Assembly: GCA_023230485.1 (NCBI GenBank)
Contig: JALNXG010000066.1
Coordinates: 1-19,823 of the forward strand
Reading direction: 5' to 3'
DNA length: 19,823 nt
DNA from: Melioribacteraceae bacterium
Lineage (GTDB): Bacteria; Bacteroidota; Ignavibacteria; Ignavibacteriales; Melioribacteraceae
This document shows positions 1-6,556 of this stretch, piece after piece. The first letter of the stretch is position 1; each line of letters begins with the position of its first letter. Position numbers and translations under genes: made by a program. A model generated the notes under the pieces. That model saw only the letters and a list, made by a program, of their open reading frames with translations, was not told the origin of the DNA and did not search any database.

Positions 1-2236
1 GTGATTCATATCTTGATGAATCTGCGCAGAAGAAGTTTTCCCATTGAAGAAGAATTTCGTCAGCATATTTATCATCATTACCATATTTAGGAGCTTGAAG
101 AGTCTTGAAGTGTAATTCTTCCCATTGACCGGCACTGTCATCGCGTTTTTCTTGATCAGCTAAAGAGAATGAATTTACTTCGCGTGCATCTTTAAATCCG
201 AAATTATCTTTAATTGCTTCTTTAAGTTTAGCTAATGTAACAACTTTGTCATCATAAACTAATTTTTTAAGAGCAGCCATAGAGTTTACTAAAGTAATAG
301 TACCGGCACTTTCAATATTGAATGTACCATTGTATCTATAACCTAATTCATTAATTAAATGACCATTATCTAAGCAATCCGGTTTAAGTAATGAGTTAAT
401 AACAGCCATATTGTTTTTGCGCCAGATATCATGCTGAATGTTGTTTGTCCAAGCTAATACTTCAACGCTTTTCTGCCAATATTTCGTGAATTGATCCCAA
501 ACTTCATCATAAGTAGTAAGTTTTCTATTATGAGGTTCATATACTTTTTCGTTTGTTCTTGGATCGATACCGTTAAATAAGGTTAATTCTAATACTTTTG
601 GCATAGAGATAAAGTGAACGCCAACACTAGTTGGTTGTCCAGCACCGCCAGGTATAAAGTATTCTTTACCATTTAAGTGGAGAGGTTTCCAAGCGCAAGG
701 AGAAGTTTCAAGACAACCGCCGATAGCCCAAGCTCGAGCGTCCTCTAAGTTCATACCTTCTTTGCCATATTGTTTCATTAAGAATTCTTGAGCGATAGGG
801 GAATTCATAAAAGCAGGATAACCAGCACCGCTCTTAATTACTTCCATAGCTAACATCAAGAAATCTTCAGGAATTTTTTCATCATAAAGAAGAGCGATAG
901 TTGATTGAGGCATAGCGTTTCTAACAGCTGCTTCCAAGATCAAATATTCTAAACGGTTGACAGCGGATTGACCAAGTTTATTAACGCCACCGATAGAAAC
1001 TGTATTGAAAGTATTACCGGAAAGAACGCCACCAACAACACCGGTGGAAGCGAAACAATCGATGGATGTTTTAACTAATCTATCTAATTCTAATAATTCA
1101 ATTACTTCATCTTCAGTAATTCTTCCGGCTTCGATATCTTGTTCGAAGTAAGGATATAAAATCTGACCAATTCTACCCGGAGACATACCGGAAATAGCAT
1201 CTTCATTAAGAACAGCTAAGTGAAGAGTTTCGATCAATTGGAGAGCTTCGATAAAAGTTCTTGGAGGATTATGTTCGATCCAATCTAATCTATCAGCAAT
1301 CTCTTTATATTCTTTTTTCTGAACTTTATCTGAAACAAGTTTTTCTAATCTACGAGCTTCTTTAGCATAGTTAGCTATCCAATTCTGAACACCTTGGAGA
1401 GCAATAATAACTGCTTCATAATTATAAAGGCGATTCATACCAACCATTCCGTCACCATCAGCTTTACCGGCAACTTCAGCTTTCAATTCGGTAGCCATTT
1501 TGATAATGCCATCGAAACCATATTCTAATGGATAGTAATAGTTAATTACTTCACGACCTTGAGGAAGAGTGAAACCGGAATCGAACATACAAACGATGCT
1601 TCTCATGATTTGTTCTTTTACATGATATTCAGGAACCATTTTCTCATATTTATTACCTAAATCATCAACAGATTTGCCAGCCCACATTTTAGCTAATTTT
1701 AATAGAGCAGGAACTTCTTCTTGACGCATACCGAATTTACCGGCAATAGAGATAACTTTACCAAAACTTTGAGTAACGTTACCGCCGCCAGAACCAAATT
1801 TTGAATGTTCATCAACAGATGCAGAACCTCTTTTTAGAGCTTCTTTATAAAAATCATCTTCGTGAGCCATATAAAAACCTTCTGATAACCAAGGCATAGG
1901 GAATGAGCCGCGGAAATAAGAAGCTTTGCGCATAACTAATAATTCACCAGGAAAAATAGTTGGTGTTAAATGTGAGAATGCAGCTCTTAAAGCTTTTGCA
2001 CGTCTTACAACGGGAATCTCATTATCATGCATCATATATTCGCGTGTGTACCAATATGGAAATTCATTATTCGCTGAGGATAATGTATCCATAAAAATAT
2101 CTTTCAACTTCTGAACTCTTGGATGTGGTTTCTTATTGATTTCACGGGCGGTTAAACCTTCCGGAGCTTCTCCACCATACTGAAGATCCATCGATATGCC
2201 GGCATCATCCAAAACTTCTTTAAGTTTCTTAGCCAT
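1..2236 (-). CDS. Glycyl radical enzyme, arylacetate decarboxylase-like (3' end beyond window)
   Basis: An open frame of 745 codons runs from ATG at 2236 off the left edge, so the glycyl-radical motif near the C-terminus is not visible. The start has a good ribosome site (AGGAGA about 7 nt upstream). The pyruvate formate-lyase-like barrel is recognisable: FRGSFPMPWLSEGF near residue 115, the MSPGRIGQ segment, and the active-site loop GGCLETSPCAW with Cys508 and Glu510 (+ strand 713-715 encodes the Cys). The Cys-x-Glu pair at this depth matches what I recall of 4-hydroxyphenylacetate decarboxylase (Cys503/Glu505) and dehydratase-type enzymes. It differs from benzylsuccinate/alkylsuccinate synthases, which as I recall lack the Glu. 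An arylacetate (hydroxyphenyl-, phenyl- or indoleacetate) decarboxylase is my best guess; the substrate is not established. It needs a radical-SAM activase, not seen here. A sigma-54 promoter and a divergent sigma-54 activator suggest substrate-inducible expression. Confidence 0.85.
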   Translation of the reverse strand, partial: MAKKLKEVLDDAGISMDLQYGGEAPEGLTAREINKKPHPRVQKLKDIFMDTLSSANNEFPYWYTREYMMHDNEIPVVRRAKALRAAFSHLTPTIFPGELLVMRKASYFRGSFPMPWLSEGFYMAHEDDFYKEALKRGSASVDEHSKFGSGGGNVTQSFGKVISIAGKFGMRQEEVPALLKLAKMWAGKSVDDLGNKYEKMVPEYHVKEQIMRSIVCMFDSGFTLPQGREVINYYYPLEYGFDGIIKMATELKAEVAGKADGDGMVGMNRLYNYEAVIIALQGVQNWIANYAKEARRLEKLVSDKVQKKEYKEIADRLDWIEHNPPRTFIEALQLIETLHLAVLNEDAISGMSPGRIGQILYPYFEQDIEAGRITEDEVIELLELDRLVKTSIDCFASTGVVGGVLSGNTFNTVSIGGVNKLGQSAVNRLEYLILEAAVRNAMPQSTIALLYDEKIPEDFLMLAMEVIKSGAGYPAFMNSPIAQEFLMKQYGKEGMNLEDARAWAIGGCLETSPCAWKPLHLNGKEYFIPGGAGQPTSVGVHFISMPKVLELTLFNGIDPRTNEKVYEPHNRKLTTYDEVWDQFTKYWQKSVEVLAWTNNIQHDIWRKNNMAVINSLLKPDCLDNGHLINELGYRYNGTFNIESAGTITLVNSMAALKKLVYDDKVVTLAKLKEAIKDNFGFKDAREVNSFSLADQEKRDDSAGQWEELHFKTLQAPKYGNDDKYADEILLQWENFFCADSSRYES

Positions 2237-2310
2237 TTTAACTTCTCCTTTGTTATTTAATTTGGTTATAATTCTGATAGGTATTATCTATCTTGAATTT
2301 CCATATAAGA

Positions 2311-2327
2311 AACAGGAATTGTGCCAG
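2311..2327 (-). promoter_or_regulatory. Sigma-54 (-24/-12) promoter for the glycyl radical enzyme
   Basis: Read on the minus strand the site is CTGGCACAATTCCTGTT. The -24 box (CTGGCAC) is a perfect match to the sigma-54 consensus YTGGCACR-N4-TTGCW and the spacing is right. The -12 box reads CTGTT, so the usual GC is GT. Transcription would start near 2300, giving a leader of about 60 nt before the ATG at 2236. The adjacent gene encodes a sigma-54 activator, which strengthens the call. Confidence 0.72.
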
Positions 2328-2382
2328 AATTCTAAGTTGTTGTTTTATAATGAGTTAGGGCAAGGTAAAATGAGAATTCTAA
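2326..2382. repeat. Two direct copies of AGAATTCTAA
   Basis: AGAATTCTAA occurs at 2326-2335 and again at 2373-2382, 47 bp apart; each contains the palindrome AGAATTCT. The left copy abuts the -24 box of the sigma-54 promoter. They could be protein sites for the regulator or another factor, but two 10-mers in AT-rich DNA are weak evidence. Confidence 0.3.
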
Positions 2383-2508
2383 AAAGTGTACATATTCATG
2401 ACACCTACAAATAGTTAGAATATGTATTTGAAACCTATTATAATGCTTTATTCTTCTAAAATAAGCTTATATCTATTTTATAACCGTTTTTTCGCATTTA
2501 TAAAAATA

Positions 2509-2545
2509 TTGTCTATATTTGTAACAGTGTTACATAGATAGACAA
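2509..2545. promoter_or_regulatory. 37-bp near-perfect palindrome, likely operator of the sigma-54 activator gene
   Basis: The 37-bp segment equals its reverse complement except at two symmetric base pairs and the centre. The outer arms are TTGTCTAT / ATAGACAA. The core TGTAACA-G-TGTTACA (2520-2534) is a perfect 15-bp dyad. It ends 19 bp before the activator ATG. TATATTTG (2514-2521) inside the left arm fits the FCB -7 motif TAnnTTTG, so bound protein would cover the promoter. This suggests autoregulation. The site also lies about 180-220 bp upstream of the sigma-54 promoter, a workable enhancer distance, so it may serve both genes. A terminator is unlikely because there is no gene behind it and no T-run follows. 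Confidence 0.7.
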
Positions 2546-2564
2546 ATGTCAAAAAGGTGAATCG

Positions 2565-3965
2565 ATGCAAGACGGATATAGCAGTAGTCTAGAAAATTTA
2601 GCAGAGAATAAAGTGTTCCTTCAGACCATACTTGATCTTTCTATTAAAGGATTAATGGTGATTAATTGCGAAGGGATAATAATATATATTAATAAAAGCT
2701 TTGAAGAGATACATAACGTTGAGCACGATTACGTCATCGGAAAACATGTTACAGAGGTAATTGAAAATACAAGAATGCATTTGGTAGCAAAAACAGGAAT
2801 AGCAGAAAATGATTTAGTACAAAATATACATGGTCATGAATATGTGGTATCGAGGCTGCCAATATTGGAGAATGGAAAGTGCCTCGGTGTAATTGGACTT
2901 ATAAGATTTGAATATACAGAAGAATTAAAAAAAGCATATAAGCATGTAGAGAAACTCCAGATAGAACTGCAAGACACAAAAAGCAAATCGAAAATGAACC
3001 CCGATACAAGTTTTACATTTGAGGATATAATAGCTATATCAAACTCGAGTTTGCAAGTAAAACAGACTGCATTAAGAGCAGCAGCATCGGATTCAACTGT
3101 TTTGTTGTTAGGTGAAACTGGTGTGGGGAAGGAAGTATATGCACAAAGCATCCACAATTTAAGCAAACGGAATAAAGGACCCTTTATACGTCTTAACTGT
3201 TCAGCAATTCAGGAAACCTTATTTGAATCAGAACTGTTTGGATACGAAGATGGTGCCTTTACGGGTGCGAAGAAAGGTGGAAAGAAAGGAAAATTTGAAC
3301 TTGCCGATACGGGAACAATTTTCTTGGATGAAATTGGAGATATGCCTTTTAATGTTCAAAGCAGATTATTAAGAGTATTGCAAGAAAGCGAAATAGATAA
3401 ATTAGGAAGTGAAGCATTAATAAAAGTAAACGTTCGATTGATAGCTGCTACGAACGAAAATTTAGAAGAATTGGTAGCACAAGGAAAGTTTAGGAGCGAC
3501 CTTTATTATAGGCTCAATGTAATTCCAATAACTATTCCTCCGCTTCGTGAAAGAGAATTGGATATACCTGCATTTATCAAAATTATGTGGAAGAGACTGA
3601 GTGTAAAGCATGGGATTTATCATAAAAAACTTAGTTATGAGGCACTTAGATCATTAGAGAACTATGGATGGCCAGGAAATGTTCGTGAACTTAATAACGT
3701 TCTCGAAAGATTAATGGCGATAGTACCACACGATATTGTTACAGATGAACATATTAAAACTATAATTCAAGGTAACCAAACGAAAAAGGAGGGTTACTGC
3801 ATATCAAATAATTGTACTTTGAATGAGCTTCTATATAATACAGAAAAGGAGGCAATAAGTTTTGCATTAGTAAGGGCGAGCAATAACAGAACTCATGCGG
3901 CAAAACTTTTGGGAATATCGCGCGCATTACTTTATAAACGAATGCACGAGTATAATTTGATCTAA
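2565..3965 (+). CDS. Sigma-54-dependent transcriptional activator (PAS, AAA+, Fis-type HTH)
   Basis: The 466-residue protein has an N-terminal PAS domain (about residues 15-118) and a short helical linker. The AAA+ sigma-54 interaction domain (about 150-385) has Walker A GETGVGKE (183-190), the sigma-54 contact loop GAFTGA (230-235) and Walker B TIFLDE (251-256). A C-terminal Fis-type helix-turn-helix (about 435-466) ends in RTHAAKLLGISRALLYKRM. There is no phospho-receiver domain, so the signal is probably a small molecule sensed by the PAS domain and not a kinase. The start follows a GGTG ribosome site. The neighbouring glycyl-radical gene has a sigma-54 promoter, so it is the natural target; the long dyad before this gene suggests self-control. 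The inducer is unknown, perhaps an aromatic acid given the neighbour. Confidence 0.95.
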   Translation: MQDGYSSSLENLAENKVFLQTILDLSIKGLMVINCEGIIIYINKSFEEIHNVEHDYVIGKHVTEVIENTRMHLVAKTGIAENDLVQNIHGHEYVVSRLPILENGKCLGVIGLIRFEYTEELKKAYKHVEKLQIELQDTKSKSKMNPDTSFTFEDIIAISNSSLQVKQTALRAAASDSTVLLLGETGVGKEVYAQSIHNLSKRNKGPFIRLNCSAIQETLFESELFGYEDGAFTGAKKGGKKGKFELADTGTIFLDEIGDMPFNVQSRLLRVLQESEIDKLGSEALIKVNVRLIAATNENLEELVAQGKFRSDLYYRLNVIPITIPPLRERELDIPAFIKIMWKRLSVKHGIYHKKLSYEALRSLENYGWPGNVRELNNVLERLMAIVPHDIVTDEHIKTIIQGNQTKKEGYCISNNCTLNELLYNTEKEAISFALVRASNNRTHAAKLLGISRALLYKRMHEYNLI

Positions 3966-4021
3966 ATTAAAAGTTAAATCTCACGAATAAATAGATTATA
4001 TTTTGATATAAAAATTAATGG

Positions 4022-4133
4022 TTCTCCGAGTTTTATTTTCTAAAAAAACATTTAATGAAAATAGAACCTACGGGCTTAATGAGAAATTGTTAAGCCTCCC
4101 GAATCCTATAATAGGACGAATTGGAAAGGAGAG
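4022..4133 (+). promoter_or_regulatory. Moco riboswitch
   Basis: The leader matches the Moco RNA motif as I know it. It opens with CTCCGAG, continues GAACCTACGGGC, then GCCTCCCGA, GGACGA and TTGGAAAGGAG. Stems: closing P1 TCTCC (4023-4027) with GGAGA (4128-4132); TATTTTC (4034-4040) with GAAAATA (4057-4063); CGGGCTTAA (4071-4079) with TTAAG and CCCG (4090-4101); TCCTA (4104-4108) with TAGGA (4112-4116). The 3' strand of P1 is the Shine-Dalgarno sequence of the gene starting at 4138, so formation of P1 on cofactor binding should hide it and stop translation. Context supports the call: a molybdoenzyme operon and mobA lie directly downstream. Confidence 0.85.
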
Positions 4134-4137
4134 GTAA

Positions 4138-4737
4138 ATGAAAAACGATGATATAAAGTATCGAGATATAAAAACAACTGCGCTTTTTAGTGCGTTATGG
4201 ACTGCCATAGAATTAAGTATCGGCACCCTTCTACATGCATCCAAAATCCCTTTTAGAGGAACAATTCTTACAATTATTGCAATCATATTAATTACAATAT
4301 CAAGATCATTTGTGAACTACAAAGGTTCGATCATAGCAATTAGTTCGGTAACGGCGACTTTGAAATTAGTAACATTGCCCGGCTTCAATATCACTCCTTT
4401 CTTTGCAATTTTTATTGAGGGTCTAATTGGAGAGATTGTATTTTCACTTTTCTCTTATTCGCGTTTAACTTCAATAATTAACGGCTCATTAACACTTCTT
4501 TACACTTTGATTCACAGCCTAATTATGCAAGGAGTATTTTTCGGATTCGGGATCTACAAAGTGTATCTGGGTATCATTAATAAAATCGGAAAAGAGATGA
4601 ATTATAACGGCGAGATATCCTATTTGGTAGTGTCACTGATTATTCTTTCATATCTTATTTTGGGTGCATTTGCCGGCTGGTTCGGTTGGAAGACCGCAAA
4701 GCGGGCTAAAGAAATTTTACAAGAAAACCCGACATGA
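4138..4737 (+). CDS. ECF-type transporter substrate-binding (S) component, Moco-riboswitch controlled
   Basis: This 199-residue, very hydrophobic protein has about six membrane segments (roughly 13-32, 42-57, 62-80, 86-106, 112-138 and 160-185), the size and layout of ECF transporter S components. The first helix carries A15-x3-A19-x3-A23, the AxxxA pattern by which S components dock to the T subunit. There is no N-terminal His motif like that of CbiM/NikM, so it does not look like a metal-type S component. The start uses AGGAGAGG, which is part of the riboswitch P1 stem. The next gene overlaps by 4 bp and looks like the T component. The substrate is inferred only from the riboswitch: molybdenum cofactor, a pterin precursor or a related compound. 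I do not recognise a named subfamily. Confidence 0.7.
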   Translation: MKNDDIKYRDIKTTALFSALWTAIELSIGTLLHASKIPFRGTILTIIAIILITISRSFVNYKGSIIAISSVTATLKLVTLPGFNITPFFAIFIEGLIGEIVFSLFSYSRLTSIINGSLTLLYTLIHSLIMQGVFFGFGIYKVYLGIINKIGKEMNYNGEISYLVVSLIILSYLILGAFAGWFGWKTAKRAKEILQENPT

Positions 4738-5282
4738 TTAATAGATATATAGTATTTATAATTTTCATAACTGCATTTATTATTCCACGCGAGTATTCCA
4801 TTTATTTTTTCCCGGTTGCGATCCTCTATATTTTTTTATTGGATAGAAAACTTTTAAGATTTTTGTTTAAGCGTTCATTTCTTTTGATAGTATTAATCCT
4901 TCTTATACTCCAACCATTATTTGTAGGGGAGAAGGATTTTTTATTTGCCGGAATTAAACTTTCATCGGAAGGATTTTATAATGGAATTTTTATGATTTTT
5001 AGAGCTGCTGTAGTTATTCCGGCGATAAGTTATCTTTCGCGAGGGATTGAGATAAAAAAATTCCAAAAATTCTTTAGCAGGGTTGGAATTAAAAATTACG
5101 ATGAAGTTTTTGATCATTCACAGCAGATATTTCCGATATTAAAGGAGAAGACGAAAGAATATTTTACTTTGAACAAGAAGAAGATCACGAATCCGATTGA
5201 ATTTATTGCACAGTTTATTGCTCTGTTAATGAAGACTTCAGAGAATCACATTTCAAATTCAGAAGAGAAGCAAAAACAATAA
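4734..5282 (+). CDS. ECF transporter T-component-like membrane protein
   Basis: The 182-residue protein has hydrophobic helices at about 4-36, 44-62 and 83-101. These are followed by a charged amphipathic stretch (RGIEIKKFQKFFSRVGIKN) like the coupling helices of CbiQ/EcfT subunits. It is shorter than a usual EcfT (about 260 residues), and I do not see both canonical Ala-Arg motifs, so it may be a divergent or reduced T subunit. Its start overlaps the stop of the S-like gene (ATGA), implying translational coupling and joint riboswitch control. No ATPase gene follows; ATPases would have to be supplied from elsewhere. The stop lies 3 bp from the stop of mobA on the other strand. Confidence 0.62.
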   Translation: MINRYIVFIIFITAFIIPREYSIYFFPVAILYIFLLDRKLLRFLFKRSFLLIVLILLILQPLFVGEKDFLFAGIKLSSEGFYNGIFMIFRAAVVIPAISYLSRGIEIKKFQKFFSRVGIKNYDEVFDHSQQIFPILKEKTKEYFTLNKKKITNPIEFIAQFIALLMKTSENHISNSEEKQKQ

Positions 5283-5285
5283 ATC

Positions 5286-5876
5286 TTATTTTTTAAGGAC
5301 ATACCCATAATCTTTAAGGTTATTTACATTAAAAAATAGTTCTTCTTTATAAAATGATAAATTTTCCGGATTGATGATCTCTGCATCCACATTTTTAATC
5401 AGTTGATGGAAAGATTTTGTGGAAGTATCATTGCTTTGGTTTAAGAATATTTCTATTTCAGGAATCAGCCCTTTTTTATATATTCCCGCTAATGGTTGAT
5501 TATAACCACCCGCTTTGCAGAATCTAATTAACTTATCACTTTTATATTCAGTAATAAATTCTACCATCTCTTTTATCATTAGAGGCATATCGCATGAAAT
5601 TACAAAATCCTCATTGGTAGATGAATGTGTTAGACCCGAATGGATTCCGCCAATCGGACCGAATCCCTTAAGAATGTCTTTGTAAACCATAACACCGAGT
5701 GATGTGTATTCGACCGGAGTATTTGTTATAATAATAACTTTTTCGAAAACGGATTTCATTACTGATAGAATTCTTTCGATAATAGTTTCGTCCCCGATTT
5801 TCAGTAAACACTTATTGATACCCATTCTCGAACTTTTTCCACCTGCAAGAATTATCCCTGTTATATCAGAGTGCAT
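5286..5876 (-). CDS. mobA: Molybdenum cofactor guanylyltransferase MobA
   Basis: MobA transfers GMP from GTP to molybdopterin to make the guanine-dinucleotide cofactor (bis-MGD) required by NarG-type enzymes, in the cytoplasm. The 196 residues match the usual length (E. coli about 194). The nucleotide-binding loop is LAGGKSSRMG (10-19) followed by Lys22; GPIGGIHSGL (73-82) and the metal-binding CDMP (Asp96) are in place. It is the last gene of the nitrate reductase operon, 20 bp after the hemerythrin-like gene. Its ribosome site is weak (GAGA). The gene would supply cofactor as the enzyme is made. Its 3' end faces the riboswitch-controlled transporter genes with a 3-bp gap and no obvious terminator. 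Confidence 0.93.
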   Translation of the reverse strand: MHSDITGIILAGGKSSRMGINKCLLKIGDETIIERILSVMKSVFEKVIIITNTPVEYTSLGVMVYKDILKGFGPIGGIHSGLTHSSTNEDFVISCDMPLMIKEMVEFITEYKSDKLIRFCKAGGYNQPLAGIYKKGLIPEIEIFLNQSNDTSTKSFHQLIKNVDAEIINPENLSFYKEELFFNVNNLKDYGYVLKK

Positions 5877-5896
5877 TATTCATTTCTCAGCCCATA

Positions 5897-6556
5897 TTAA
5901 TTTAATTTATTAAAATCATCGGGAGTGAAGAGCTGCATAGTCTGCGGGAAGAGGATATTTTCTTCTCTAAATATATGCAGTTTCATTGTTTCAATTATTG
6001 CAATACCTTGATCGAATGCGGCTTGATAGGTAATATTTCTCGATTGTTGATCGGGGAGGCGAGAACCTAAGCCCAAAAAATTAAAAACTATTGCGACTGC
6101 CTGAGCAATCTTTATATGTTCATCCTCCATTAAATTTATTCCGGTGATAGATGAATCGGCTGAATTATGTTCTCCGCTTTCAATTAGTTTATCATGAAGA
6201 AGGGGGAATAATATTTTTTCTTCTTTTTGATTATGGAGCGGAACTTTTTCATCGAAGAAATTAAAAAATTGTTTTAGTCCTTCGTCTATTTCTTTGTTGA
6301 AAGTCCACTTATTTTCACGCCACTTTAGAATTGCCACCTCGAACTTATTTAATACATCAGAGAATGCCTTATGTTCATCTACCAATTTTTGCAGAAACGG
6401 ATGCATCTCTTCATAAGGCACCGGGGAGATGCTCAGGGGACTATAAGCATCCGGAGGATCCATCGGAGAAAGCTCTTCATCACTATCTTTAAATGCTTCT
6501 TTAATAATCGGATCAGATTTTTTTAATCTGTTAAATTCTTTTTTATCGATTTTCAT
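5897..6556 (-). CDS. Hemerythrin-like (HHE domain) diiron protein in the nar operon
   Basis: The 219-residue soluble protein carries a hemerythrin-type four-helix bundle after a proline-rich N-terminal stretch (about 1-50). Likely iron ligands are His62 (DEH), His108 and Glu112 (LHNQKEEKILFP), Glu146/His147 (EDEH), and His194 with Glu198 (HIFREENILFP). The paired LHxxxEExxLFP motifs are typical of the family. Members bind O2 or NO at a diiron site or help repair iron-sulfur centres (Ric/YtfE type). Its start lies inside the end of narK (14-bp overlap) and mobA follows, so it is made with the nitrate reductase. Sensing or clearing nitric oxide, or protecting Fe-S/Mo centres, fits the context but is inference. 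Confidence 0.88.
   Translation of the reverse strand: MKIDKKEFNRLKKSDPIIKEAFKDSDEELSPMDPPDAYSPLSISPVPYEEMHPFLQKLVDEHKAFSDVLNKFEVAILKWRENKWTFNKEIDEGLKQFFNFFDEKVPLHNQKEEKILFPLLHDKLIESGEHNSADSSITGINLMEDEHIKIAQAVAIVFNFLGLGSRLPDQQSRNITYQAAFDQGIAIIETMKLHIFREENILFPQTMQLFTPDDFNKLN

Larger units (their letters stand above)
2237..2564. other. Divergent regulatory intergenic region
   Basis: This 328-bp gap separates two divergently transcribed genes and shows no convincing coding frame. It holds a sigma-54 promoter facing left, two copies of AGAATTCTAA, looser dyads (GTGT-N11-ACAC at 2386-2404 and CAAATA-N11-TATTTG at 2408-2430), and a long palindrome just before the activator gene. The loose dyads may be chance in AT-rich DNA. 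Confidence 0.7.

Noticed and set aside
1..2236. Benzylsuccinate or alkylsuccinate synthase alpha subunit
   Set aside because: The active-site Cys is followed by Leu-Glu (Cys-x-Glu), which fits decarboxylases/dehydratases; the synthases as I recall them have a Cys-Met-Ser-type loop. No small subunits are visible.
2386..2430. Loose dyads GTGT-N11-ACAC and CAAATA-N11-TATTTG as activator sites
   Set aside because: Short arms in AT-rich DNA, unlike each other and unlike the long palindrome; likely chance.
2509..2545. Rho-independent terminator
   Set aside because: No gene ends before it on the plus strand, there is no T-run, and it lies directly ahead of an ATG.
4138..4737. CbiM/NikM-type cobalt or nickel S component
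   Set aside because: The N-terminal metal-binding His motif is absent (MKNDDIKYR), and the leader is Moco-like, not a cobalamin riboswitch.
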